A DNA stretch of 64,000 nt, from positions 19,954 through 83,953 of the forward strand of contig NZ_JBOITM010000078.1 of assembly GCF_050717535.1 (NCBI RefSeq). Direction: 5' to 3'. The notes under the pieces were generated by a model. It was not told the origin of the DNA, did no database searches, and saw nothing but the letters and a program-made list of their open reading frames with translations. Of the stretch, positions 9,890 through 18,848 are shown in pieces; within the stretch, counting starts at the first letter, position 1; each line of letters starts with the position of its first letter. Made by a program: the position numbers and the translations under genes. The DNA is from Clostridium_AD sp050717535 (GTDB lineage Bacteria > Bacillota > Clostridia > Clostridiales > Clostridiaceae).

Positions 9890-10999
9890 ATGGTAAGTTT
9901 AAGTACACAAGATATATTAGAGGCAATTGAAAAAAAAGTTAATTCAAATATGCATTCGCTAAATGCTAAAGCCAGTCATATGACTAAAGATGGTGTTTAT
10001 GATAATAATAGCTATGATTGGTGGACATCTGGCTTTTGGCCAGGAATACTTTGGCTTATGTATGAAATAACTGGAAAAGATAAATATAAAAATTCTGCAT
10101 GGAACTTTGATGAAAAAATAGAAACTTTGTACCTGCGGGAAAATAGGTTTCATCATGATGTAGGATTTCAATTTTTACCAACAGCAGTTATTAAATATAA
10201 GATAACTGGTAATAAGGATGCAAGGCGACGTGGGATTTTTGCAGCAGATTTTTTAGCTGGGAGATTTAATATTGCGGGAAATTTTATTCGTGCTTGGAAT
10301 CAGGATGAAAAAATTGGTTGGTCAATTATTGACACGTGTATGAATTTATCTTTACTGTTCTGGGCTTCTACTGAATCAGGAGATCCAAGATTTAAACATA
10401 TAGGGGTAGCGCATGCAGATACAGTAATTCGAGAATTTATAAGAGATGACGGTTCAGTAAAACATATTGTATGTTTCAATCCTGAAACTGGTGAAGTTGT
10501 AGATGAAAAGGGAGGTCAAGGATATGGACCAGGTTCATCCTGGAGCAGGGGGCAAGCATGGGCATTATATGGTATGGCAAATACATATAAATCTACTGGC
10601 GACGTTAAGTATTTAAAAGCAGCAATTAAAGTTGCAAAATATTTTATTTCTTGTATGCCTGAAGATAACGTAGCATATTGGGATTTTAGAACACCATCAA
10701 ATATTGATGAACCAAGGGATACCTCTGCAGCTGCTTGTGCAGCTTCAGGATTACTTGAAATCGCTGATTGTCTTGGCCAGGAGGATGGACAAATTTACAA
10801 AAAATGGGCAGAAAAAATATTACTTTCTCTTGCAAAAAGCTATTCAAACTTTAGCAAACCAGATGAGGAAGGAATTTTAAATTCTGCTACTAGCAATAAG
10901 CCAGGTAATATTGGCATAAATGTTTCACTGATTTATGGTGATTATTTTTTTGTTGAGGGGATAGCCAAATTATTAGGTTGGAAAAGGCGTATTTTTTAG
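9890..10999 (+). CDS. GH88 unsaturated glucuronyl hydrolase
   Basis: The protein has 369 residues from ATG 9890 (GGGAGG 7 nt upstream); an upstream in-frame start at 9836 would overlap the previous gene and has no RBS. Family GH88 enzymes hydrate the double bond of the 4,5-unsaturated uronic acid left by polysaccharide lyases. The two key acids are visible: Asp in FHHDVGFQF and Asp in WSIIDTCMNL. Further family motifs are WWTSGFWPGILW near the start, GYGPGSSWSRGQAWALYG, and YWDF followed by DTSAAACAASGL. No signal peptide, hence cytosolic. Together with the NagZ-like enzyme it points to an imported uronate/N-acetylhexosamine oligosaccharide such as a glycosaminoglycan fragment; that substrate is inferred. 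Confidence 0.9.
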   Translation: MVSLSTQDILEAIEKKVNSNMHSLNAKASHMTKDGVYDNNSYDWWTSGFWPGILWLMYEITGKDKYKNSAWNFDEKIETLYLRENRFHHDVGFQFLPTAVIKYKITGNKDARRRGIFAADFLAGRFNIAGNFIRAWNQDEKIGWSIIDTCMNLSLLFWASTESGDPRFKHIGVAHADTVIREFIRDDGSVKHIVCFNPETGEVVDEKGGQGYGPGSSWSRGQAWALYGMANTYKSTGDVKYLKAAIKVAKYFISCMPEDNVAYWDFRTPSNIDEPRDTSAAACAASGLLEIADCLGQEDGQIYKKWAEKILLSLAKSYSNFSKPDEEGILNSATSNKPGNIGINVSLIYGDYFFVEGIAKLLGWKRRIF

Positions 11000-11083
11000 T
11001 AGCCTAAATTTACTTTGGGAATAAGTTAAACTTTGATTCCAAATGTATTGATACGGATGGTATTAAAGTATGGTATTTAGGAG

Positions 11084-11977
11084 ATGGTATACAAAATGGA
11101 CTCAGCATTAAAGTTAAAAGAGATGAAAAAAGAAAAAGAGTTCTTAGTGTGCGTTGATTCCGATGGATGTGCTGTAAACACAATGGAATACAAGCACAAA
11201 GAAATTTTTGGACCAAAGATGATTAAAATATGGAAGTTGGAAAGTATTGAAGAAGATGTTATGCAGGTATGGAATTATGTTAATCTTTACTCAAAATGGA
11301 GAGGGATAAATCGTTTTTTAGCATTGGTAAAAGTGTTTGAGTTATTAAAGGACAAGAAAACAAAATTAAATAAACAATTTCAACTTCCAGATATCAAATC
11401 TCTATGTGAGTGGACAAAAAAAAGTGATAAATTATCTAATGTTTTACTTGAGGCTAGGATAGAAGAGGGTAGTGATGTTACATTAGAAAAAGCTATTATT
11501 TGGTCTAAGTCAGTTAATGAAGCGATTGCAAAATCTGAGGTAGATTGTTTACCTTTTGAGAGTGTTCGCAAAAGTTTGGAAAAAGCACAAAAATATGCTG
11601 ATATAGCTGTAATTTCTTCCGCTAATGCGCAGGCACTGAAAAAGGAATGGAATGAATATGGTATTGCTTCTTTTGTTAAAGTGTTAGCTGGACAGGAAAT
11701 GGGATCTAAAACTTCATGTATCGGATATATAAAAAATAAGAAATATGATAATTCTCAAGTATTAATGGTGGGTGACGCACCTGGGGATTTAAAAGCCGCT
11801 AAGGATAATGGCATTTTATACTATCCAATAATACCAGGCAAGGAAGAAATGTCATGGCAAAAATTTTATAATGAAGCTTTTGATAAGTTTTTAAATGGAA
11901 GCTACAAGGGGAAATATCAAAAACAGTTAATTTGTGAATTTAATGATGTGTTACATTCTAATCTACCTTGGGAGTAG
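11084..11977 (+). CDS. HAD-superfamily hydrolase
   Basis: The protein has about 297 residues. HAD motif I is VCVDSDGCAVNT (nucleophile and acid Asp), motif II is AVISSAN, a conserved Lys follows, and motif IV is LMVGDAPGDLKAAKDNG. A large helical cap lies between motifs I and II. The likely role is phosphatase or phosphonatase-like hydrolysis of a small metabolite in the same sugar pathway; the substrate is unknown. The start is uncertain: ATG 11084 directly abuts the AGGAG site, whereas ATG 11096 has a spacing of 12. The following gene begins 31 nt downstream, so an operon is likely. Confidence 0.8.
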   Translation: MVYKMDSALKLKEMKKEKEFLVCVDSDGCAVNTMEYKHKEIFGPKMIKIWKLESIEEDVMQVWNYVNLYSKWRGINRFLALVKVFELLKDKKTKLNKQFQLPDIKSLCEWTKKSDKLSNVLLEARIEEGSDVTLEKAIIWSKSVNEAIAKSEVDCLPFESVRKSLEKAQKYADIAVISSANAQALKKEWNEYGIASFVKVLAGQEMGSKTSCIGYIKNKKYDNSQVLMVGDAPGDLKAAKDNGILYYPIIPGKEEMSWQKFYNEAFDKFLNGSYKGKYQKQLICEFNDVLHSNLPWE

Positions 11978-12008
11978 AAGTGTAAGAAAAGAAAGGGGAG
12001 TGAAATTT

Positions 12009-12815
12009 ATGGAGAAAAACCCTATAAAGGAATTAACAATACAGATACTAAATAAATCTAATGTAATTAAAAGCGAAGTTTCTGGAAATACGAAAATTTC
12101 ACTTACATATGAAGAAAGTTATCAACAAGGGGATAAAATTCATTTTGCAAATGTATCTGAGAACAAATATTTAGTAATTAGGATAGACGATGAACTAAAT
12201 GAATCCTTAGTATATTTAATTGGGAGCACTTTGGAGTTTGCAATACCTTTTAATGAACAGGCAAAGCCATATTCAGATAATACTTTTAAAGGTAAAAAGC
12301 ACAATATGACTATGCGCCTTGCTAAAAAAGAAGAAGTTTTTGCATATAGAGACCTTGCTGAAAATGTAATGGATAAAAGAGGTGAGACAACGTATTACCC
12401 ACATGCAACAGCAAATGTGGAGACTCGAAACGAATCGATTTTTGCTGCTCGAAATGTTATTGATGGAAGAACAGATACGCAGAGTCATGGAAAATGGCCG
12501 TATCAGTCTTGGGGAATTGGGCAAAAGGAAGATGCGCAAATAATTATTGATTTTGGAAGAAAAGTAGAAGTAGATAAAATAGTTTTGTACTTAAGAGCTG
12601 ATTACCCACATGATACTTATTGGAATTATGTTCGAGTAGAGTTTTCAGATGGCAGTCATAAAATTGTAGAACCAGTTAGGTCTTGTGGAGCTCAATGTTT
12701 TAAGTTTAATAAAAAAGTAATTACATGGATTAAACTATTAAATTTTAAAAAGGCTGAAGAAAATATTGATTTTGCAGCATTGACGGAAATTCAAGTTTAC
12801 GGTAATGATATTTAA
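12009..12815 (+). CDS. Discoidin-like (F5/8 type C) carbohydrate-binding protein, unknown role
   Basis: The 268 residues start at ATG 12009 after GGGGAG. The C-terminal ~140 residues look like a galactose-binding jelly-roll: NVIDGRTDTQSHGKWPYQSW, then AQIIIDFGRKVEVDKIVLYLR and WNYVRVEFSDGS. The N-terminal ~120 residues form a beta-rich region that I do not recognise. No signal peptide is visible, so it may be cytosolic. It closes carbohydrate module 1. It may bind the oligosaccharide product or be a non-classical enzyme; no catalytic motif was recognised. Confidence 0.65.
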   Translation: MEKNPIKELTIQILNKSNVIKSEVSGNTKISLTYEESYQQGDKIHFANVSENKYLVIRIDDELNESLVYLIGSTLEFAIPFNEQAKPYSDNTFKGKKHNMTMRLAKKEEVFAYRDLAENVMDKRGETTYYPHATANVETRNESIFAARNVIDGRTDTQSHGKWPYQSWGIGQKEDAQIIIDFGRKVEVDKIVLYLRADYPHDTYWNYVRVEFSDGSHKIVEPVRSCGAQCFKFNKKVITWIKLLNFKKAEENIDFAALTEIQVYGNDI

Positions 12816-13257
12816 AGTAATGGTTGAATTTAACTATGAAAGATTTATTAGTAGCAATAAATAAATCATGATAGAAGAACACATTGAGTGAATTCGGAAA
12901 CTAATCGCTAATATAACAAAAATCAAGGAAAAAGCATCTTAAACCTTAGGTTCATTAGAATTGCTCGTTTCTTGCTAGTTAAAATGCAAAGGAATAAATA
13001 ATGATAACATAAAAACCTTTTGGCAACCTAATCAATTAATGAGTATTAAAGAAAGAATGGATGGACTAAGATAAATAAATTAGTACTAAAGTTAGAAACC
13101 ACCCTGGGAAGGGTGGTTTTTTGTAGGCTTTGACAGGATTTATGTATATGAAAAGTTGTAGAGCATATAATAATTGTAATAAAAATACAAAGATATTAAG
13201 GTGAATTTTAATTCACTAACATCTAAAATAAGCACATTTTGAATTATTATATCATAG
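12816..13257. other. Intergenic region between module 1 and truncated adhE
   Basis: No complete gene is seen. A 27-codon open stretch ending near 13073 (with FWQPNQLMSIKERMDGL) could be the tail of a lost gene, but I do not recognise it. The region contains a terminator at 13096-13119 and, further on, the AT-rich leader of the adhE remnant. Confidence 0.4.
13096..13119 (+). terminator. Terminator with a sister copy at 20.96 kb
   Basis: Nine-bp perfect arms (AAACCACCC, 13096-13104; GGGTGGTTT, 13111-13119) are followed by further Ts. The 5' flank TTAGTACTAAAGTTAG resembles that of the hairpin at 20963-20991, suggesting a repeated element. It would end the module 1 transcript. Confidence 0.75.
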
Positions 13258-13263
13258 GGGGGG

Positions 13264-15639
13264 GTAAATCTACAAATTGAGAAAACATGTGGTGTTATTG
13301 AAAGAGATGAAACTTATGGCATAACAAAAATTGCAGAACCAATCGGTGTTATAGCAGCTATAATACCAACTACGAATCCTACATCAACAGTAATTTTTAA
13401 GGCATTAATTTCTTTAAAAACCAGGAATGGTATAATATTTTCTCCTCATCCAAGATCAAAAAAATCAATAATAGCAACAGCAAAATTGCTTTTGGATGCA
13501 GCAGTTAAGGCCGGAGCCCCTGAAGGAATAATAGATTGGATAGATGAACCATCTATAGAACTTTCAAAAATGCTTATGAGTAAAGCTGATGTAGTACTTG
13601 CTACAGGAGGCCCAGCTATGGTGAAATCGGCTTATTCATCAGGAAAACCAGCTATTGGTGTTGGACCAGGAAATACACCAGCTATAATTGATGAAAGTGC
13701 AGATATAAAAATGGCTGTGAATTCAATAATATTATCCAAAACATATGATAATGGACTAATATGTGCTTCAGAGCAATCTGTAATAGTGTTAGATTCAATA
13801 TATACTAAAGTTAAAAATGAATTTATTAAAAGAGGAGCATATATATTAAATCAGGATGAATTAGATAAGGTTAAAAACATTATGTTTAAAGATGATAAGA
13901 TAAATGCAAGCATAGTTGGAAAATCAGCTTGTAGCATAGCAAGCTTAGCAGATATTACTGTACCTGACTGGACAAAGGTGCTTATTGGAGAAGTAGTCTC
14001 AGTTGAATTAACAGAAGTAATTTCACGTGAAAAACTATCAACAGTAATAGCTATGTATAAAGTAAGTAGTTTTGATGAAGCTTTAGAAAAGGCAGAAAGA
14101 CTTATTGAACTTGGTGGTATGGGACATACCTCTTCATTGTATATAGATTCTATGAGGGAAAAAGAGAAAGTAGAAAAATTTAGTTCTAAAATGAAGACTG
14201 TAAGAACTTTTATAAATATGCCTTCAGCTCAAGGGGCTAGTGGTGATTTATTTAATTTTAAAATAGCACCTTCATTTACCCTAGGTTGTGGATTTTGGGG
14301 CGGAAATTCAGTGTCAGAAAATGTAGAACCTAAACATTTGTTAAATATAAAAACAGTAGCCGAGAGAAGGGAAAATATGCTTTGGTTTAAAGTACCAGAA
14401 AAAATATACTTCAAATATGGATGCTTGGAACCTGCACTTAAAGAATTAAAGGATATGGGCAAGAAAAAAGCATTTATTGTAACTGATAAAATGCTTTGTG
14501 AATTAGGATATGCAGCTAAAATAACAAAAGTTCTTGAAGAAATTGGTATAAGTTTTAAAATATTTTCAGATGTTAAGTCTGATCCTACACTTGAATGTGC
14601 TTATCAAGGTGCCAAAGAAATGCTGGAATTTGAGCCAGATACCATAATAACAATCGGTGGAGGATCAGCTATGGATGCAGCTAAAATCATGCAAGTGTTA
14701 TATGAGCATCCAGAAGAAAAATTTGATGAGTTAGCAATGAAATTTATGGATATAAGAAAGAGAATACACCATTTCCCAAAACTTGGAATTAAGGCCATGT
14801 TAGTAGCAATACCAACAACTGCCGGTACTGGTTCAGAAGTAACCCCATTTGCAGTTATAACAGATGAGAAAACAGGAATGAAATATCCACTTTCAGATTA
14901 TGAATTAACACCTAATATGGCAATTGTAGATGCACAGCTTATGATGAATATGCCTAAAGCTTTAACTGCAGCTACAGGAATAGATGCACTGTCTCATGCT
15001 CTTGAAGCCTATGTATCTGTCATGGCTACGGATTATACGGATGGATTAGCTCTTCAAGCTATAAAAACAATATTTGAATATTTACCAGCAGCATATAGCG
15101 AAGGAACTACCAATATAGTTGCAAGAGAGAAAATGGCACATGCATCCACAATAGCAGGTATGGCATTTGGAAACGCATTTTTAGGAATAAATCATTCAAT
15201 GGCACACAAATTAGGAGCACAACACCATATGCCTCATGGTATTGCAATTGCTGTATTAATTGAGGAAGTAATTAAATTTAATGCAGTAGATATTCCAGTA
15301 AGACAAGCTTCCTTCCCACAAAATAAATACCCGGATTCAAAAGAAAGATATGCAAGCATTGCGAATTTCTTAAATTTAGGTGGGAATACCGATGATGAAA
15401 AGGTAGGTTTATTAATAAAATCAATTACTGATCTTAAATCAAAATTAAATATTCCATTGACTATAAAAGATGTTGGAGTTAAAGAAGAAGATTTCTATTT
15501 AACATTGGATGATATGTCTGAGAAAGCATTTGATGATCAATGCACTATCGCCAGTCCTAGATATCCAATGATAAGTGAGATAAAACAGCTATATATAAAT
15601 TCATTTGGTACAATTAAAACAGAAGTGAAAAATAATTAA
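13264..15639 (+). pseudogene. adhE: Bifunctional aldehyde/alcohol dehydrogenase AdhE lacking the N-terminal ~80 residues
   Basis: The open frame runs from 13258 (stop at 13255-13257) and carries 790-odd codons. Clostridial AdhE proteins have about 860 residues. The first recognisable residues, EKTCGVIERDE, match the family near residue 83, so the start of the aldehyde dehydrogenase domain is missing. The rest is intact: catalytic Cys in DNGLICASEQS, the linker WFKVPEKIYFKYG, then the iron-dependent alcohol dehydrogenase domain with IGGGSAMDAAK, TTAGTGSEVTPFAV, DALSHALEAY and HSMAHKLGAQHH. No ATG lies upstream in frame. A G-rich run at 13257-13264 could serve as RBS for an ATT (13276) or TTG (13486) start. 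AdhE normally reduces acetyl- or butyryl-CoA to the alcohol. The aldehyde half is probably inactive; the alcohol dehydrogenase half could still work if translated. Confidence 0.85.
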
Positions 15640-15730
15640 AAGTAATTTATTATACAATAAGATTTTAAAATAATTACTAGGCTACTAAATGAATTTAACA
15701 AAGTAACGGATAGTATGTCTTATAAACATG

Positions 15731-15762
15731 TGTCAATAATCTAAAATAAAAGATTATTGACA
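15731..15762 (+). terminator. Strong terminator after adhE
   Basis: Perfect 12-bp arms (TGTCAATAATCT at 15731-15742; partner at 15751-15762) with an 8-nt loop are followed by TGTGTTTTTTT. It lies about 90 nt after the adhE stop. Confidence 0.85.
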
Positions 15763-15861
15763 TGTGTTTTTTTACTATACCTTTATAAAATGTGCGATGC
15801 TTTTTTCTAATGACTATGGCTGTACCATCTGTATAAAAAAATGATAAAGTAAATAATAAGT

Positions 15862-15884
15862 TGCCACTTGCCACGTGGGTGGCA
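15862..15884. repeat. 23-nt imperfect palindrome repeat, copy A
   Basis: The sequence has the form TGCCAC-TTG-CCACGTGG-GTGGCA: outer arms pair perfectly, the inner CCACGTGG is palindromic, and TTG bulges on one side. Related copies lie at 24791, 46270 and 63776. A 10-bp hairpin (15912-15921 with 15928-15937) without a T-run follows 27 nt later. Nothing else was recognised in 15763-16049. Confidence 0.7.
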
Positions 15885-16049
15885 TCATAAATATCTTAAT
15901 GAGAATTAGCAAGAAGAAACTGTTTCCAGTTTCTTCTAGGGGGTTTGGACAGGTAATTAAATAAAGGAAATATTAACTTAAACCCTTTGTTTTCTTTTTT
16001 AAAATCATGTTATGAAAGATTTATTGATTTAATTTCATTAAGTATATAT

Positions 16050-17282
16050 TTATTTAAATAGATTCATGAAAAATACAATAGTTGGGATACCTATAAGGTC
16101 AATTAGAAATGCACCAACCAATGGAACTATTAAGAATGCCTTTGGAGATGGACCATATTTTTCAGTAACAGCTCCCATATTAGCTATAGCATTTGGAGTA
16201 GCACCAAGTCCATGACCTGCCATACCAGCGGCCATGACAGCTGCATCGAAGTCTTTTCCAAGGAACTTAAATACAACAAATACTGTATATAATACTACAA
16301 AGATTACCTGCACAGTAACTATTATCAATAAAGGACCTGCAAGTCCTACAAGTTCCCAAAGCTTCAATGTCATTAATGCCATTGAAAGGAAAATTCCAAG
16401 GGATACGTTACCCATTAAATCTATTGTGTAATAATCCAGATTAACAATGTTCATTTTATCATTTATATTTCTAAAAGCTACTGCTACAAACATAGCACCT
16501 ACATACCCTGGTAAAGAAAGTCCTGTAATTGTAGAGAACCATGTGCTGCCAATAGATCCAAGTGTCATACAAACGGTTATTATTGCCATGTGAGTCATAA
16601 AGATATTTGTTGTGATTTTTGTATTTCCAGTATCACCTATAGCATCGTCAAAGGATTTTACATCATATTTATTTGATGTGCTAGGTTTTAATTTGTACTT
16701 GTCTATTAAATGCTTTGCAATAGGTCCACCAATAAGTCCACCACATATAAGACCAAAAGTAGCAGCAGCTATAGCTACTGTAGCAGACCCGGTTATACCC
16801 ATGGCTTCAGCAGTTTTTCCGAAAGCTGCGGCTGCACCGTGGCCACCTTCCATAGAAACTGCACCTGCCATAACACCAAACATAGGGTGAATTCCAGTAA
16901 GTTTTGCAAATACAACACCTATAACATTCTGCGAAATGGCAAGTACTCCGCAGAGTAGCCAGTAGATGATTAAACATTTTCCACCTTTTTTAAGTAAACT
17001 AAAACTTGCTCCAAGCCCAATAGTTGTAAAAAAGGCTATCATAAAAGGTGATTGAAAGGTTGTATCCATACTAATTGTTATTAGCCCACTCTGTTTTAGA
17101 ACAAGTGCAAGTATTGAAAATAACAAACCTCCAATTACAGGAGCAGGAATACAAAACTTCTTAAAAAAAGATACCTTCTTTATAAGCCAATAACCTAACA
17201 GTAATAATAAAATTGAAGTAGCTAAGGTTGCTACCATATCAATCTTTAGAGTAAGTAAGCCTTCTACTAATTCTGTTTTCAT
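16050..17282 (-). CDS. gltS: Sodium/glutamate symporter, GltS family
   Basis: The 410-residue membrane protein has about ten hydrophobic segments. Family-typical stretches are PAPVIGGLLFS, FFTTIGLGASFSLLKKGG, GAVSMEGGHGAAAAFG and, in the second half, GMAGHGLGATPNAIANM; these repeated Gly-rich loops are thought to form the substrate and Na+ path. It imports glutamate or a related anion with Na+. The ATG is preceded by AAAGGGGGAAC. A sigma-54 type promoter (17329-17344) lies 47 nt upstream, and the NtrC-type regulator and kinase genes lie immediately upstream in the same orientation, so the transporter is probably induced by that system. Confidence 0.9.
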   Translation of the reverse strand: MKTELVEGLLTLKIDMVATLATSILLLLLGYWLIKKVSFFKKFCIPAPVIGGLLFSILALVLKQSGLITISMDTTFQSPFMIAFFTTIGLGASFSLLKKGGKCLIIYWLLCGVLAISQNVIGVVFAKLTGIHPMFGVMAGAVSMEGGHGAAAAFGKTAEAMGITGSATVAIAAATFGLICGGLIGGPIAKHLIDKYKLKPSTSNKYDVKSFDDAIGDTGNTKITTNIFMTHMAIITVCMTLGSIGSTWFSTITGLSLPGYVGAMFVAVAFRNINDKMNIVNLDYYTIDLMGNVSLGIFLSMALMTLKLWELVGLAGPLLIIVTVQVIFVVLYTVFVVFKFLGKDFDAAVMAAGMAGHGLGATPNAIANMGAVTEKYGPSPKAFLIVPLVGAFLIDLIGIPTIVFFMNLFK

Positions 17283-17328
17283 AATTGTTCCCCCTTTATC
17301 ATCATAGAATAATATATCTATATATTAG

Positions 17329-17344
17329 AGCAAGTTTTATGCCA
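17329..17344 (-). promoter_or_regulatory. Sigma-54 (-24/-12) promoter of gltS
   Basis: On the minus strand the sequence is TGGCATAAAACTTGCT: GG and GC elements separated by exactly 10 nt, with TGGCA and TTGC matching the sigma-54 consensus. It lies about 47 nt upstream of the gltS ATG and downstream of an NtrC-type activator gene. I did not find a convincing paired upstream activator site in the ~110 nt before it. Confidence 0.75.
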
Positions 17345-17458
17345 TAAAATTTTATTTCGAGATGCTTATTCTATTTGCTATGTTTCTTGTATTTACCGGG
17401 AAATCATAGAATAAAATAATATTTGCAGTATATATGAATATTGTTTAAAATTAAAAAC

Positions 17459-17492
17459 CCTGCAAATTTTGCAGAGTGGCAAAATTTGCAGG
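17459..17492 (-). terminator. Terminator after the NtrC-type regulator
   Basis: Perfect 14-bp arms (17459-17472 and 17479-17492, containing GCAAATTTTGC) begin 7 nt after the regulator stop codon. A T-run follows on the minus strand. It separates regulator and gltS transcripts. Confidence 0.85.
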
Positions 17493-17498
17493 ATTTTT

Positions 17499-18848
17499 CT
17501 AATTGTATTCTTTGATTTTGTATCTTAAATTTCGTTCACTTATACCTAATGCTTCAGACGTCTTTTTTCTGCTATTTTTAAATTTTATCAGATTATATTC
17601 AATTACTTTTCTTTCTATGGACTTCATATCTTCGCCAACATAAATGGGAATTATATCATCACAGCTATTAACAATATTCTCTGAAAAAAACACATCCTCA
17701 GGTAGGTCTTCTACGGTAATAAAATCATGTCTTGTTAAAGCAACTGCTCTCTCTATTATATTTTGCAGCTCACGCACGTTACCATCAAATTTATATTTTT
17801 CAATTGCCTGAAGAGCTTTAGCTGAAATGCCTTTAATGTCTTTGCTTAAGAATATATTATAGTTCTTTATGAAATGGTCCACTAGCCTTGGAATATCTTC
17901 TCTCCGTTCCCGAAGTGGAGGCATAGTTATATGTATTACATTTAATCTATAAAATAAATCTTTCCTAAAGGCATTTACTTCTACCTCATGTTTTAAATCC
18001 TTGTTTGTAACTGCAATAATTCGTACATTTATTTTGGTGCCATTGATAGAGCCAATAGGATATACTATTTTATCCTGCAGAACCCTAAGCAATTTAGTTT
18101 GAAGATTCACATCCATATCTCCAATTTCATCCAGAAAAAGTGTTCCTTCATTAGATAATTCTATTACACCTTTTCTATCTTGAAATGCACCAGTAAAAGA
18201 ACCTTTTTTAAAACCAAATAATTCGCTTTCAAGTAAGTTTCCAGGTATTGCTGAACAATTTATTACATTAAAAGGGTGTCCATTTCTACTGCCGTCAAAA
18301 TGTATTGCTTTTGCTACAAGTTCTTTTCCAGTTCCACTTTCTCCTGTGATTAATACATTACTATCTATGTCTTTAACCCTATTGATTAAATCAAATATAT
18401 CTAACATTTTTTTCGAATTGCCTATCATATTGTAATTAGGGTTATTCATATTTATTTGATTACTCAAGTATTTAATCTTAATATTTAATGAAATATATTC
18501 AGCAGCTTTATTTACTAAAAGTATTAATTCATCAATTTTTATTGGTTTCGTAACATAGTAAAAAGCTCCTGCTTTTATAGCTTCAACTGTTGATTCAATT
18601 GTTCCGTATGCGGTCATAATTAAAACTGCAATATCCGGTTTAATTATTTTAATTCTCTTTAAAACAGTAATACCATTACTCTTTCCAAGGTTAAGATCCA
18701 AAAGAATTATTGATATATCAGTATTAGTAACAATATCTATAGCCGTTACTTCGTCAAGCGCGGTAAATACTTCATACTCATCTTCAAGAGCAAAGCTTAG
18801 AGCTGTACAAATTGATGATTCATCATCAACTATTAATAATTTATTCAT
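17499..18848 (-). CDS. Sigma-54-dependent response regulator (NtrC/AtoC/ZraR type)
   Basis: The 449 residues carry a receiver domain (LLIVDDESS; Asp in IILLDLNLGKS; Lys in YYVTKPI), an AAA+ domain with Walker A GESGTGKE near residue 168 and the sigma-54 contact loop present as GSFTGA instead of GAFTGA, Walker B GTLFLDEIGDM, and a Fis-type C-terminal HTH (TSEALGISERNLRYKIKEY). It should activate sigma-54 promoters once phosphorylated. Its start overlaps the end of the kinase gene by 8 nt, and the nearest downstream gene, gltS, has a sigma-54 promoter, which makes gltS the probable target. The Ser variant in the loop is uncommon but known to be tolerated. Confidence 0.92.
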   Translation of the reverse strand: MNKLLIVDDESSICTALSFALEDEYEVFTALDEVTAIDIVTNTDISIILLDLNLGKSNGITVLKRIKIIKPDIAVLIMTAYGTIESTVEAIKAGAFYYVTKPIKIDELILLVNKAAEYISLNIKIKYLSNQINMNNPNYNMIGNSKKMLDIFDLINRVKDIDSNVLITGESGTGKELVAKAIHFDGSRNGHPFNVINCSAIPGNLLESELFGFKKGSFTGAFQDRKGVIELSNEGTLFLDEIGDMDVNLQTKLLRVLQDKIVYPIGSINGTKINVRIIAVTNKDLKHEVEVNAFRKDLFYRLNVIHITMPPLRERREDIPRLVDHFIKNYNIFLSKDIKGISAKALQAIEKYKFDGNVRELQNIIERAVALTRHDFITVEDLPEDVFFSENIVNSCDDIIPIYVGEDMKSIERKVIEYNLIKFKNSRKKTSEALGISERNLRYKIKEYN

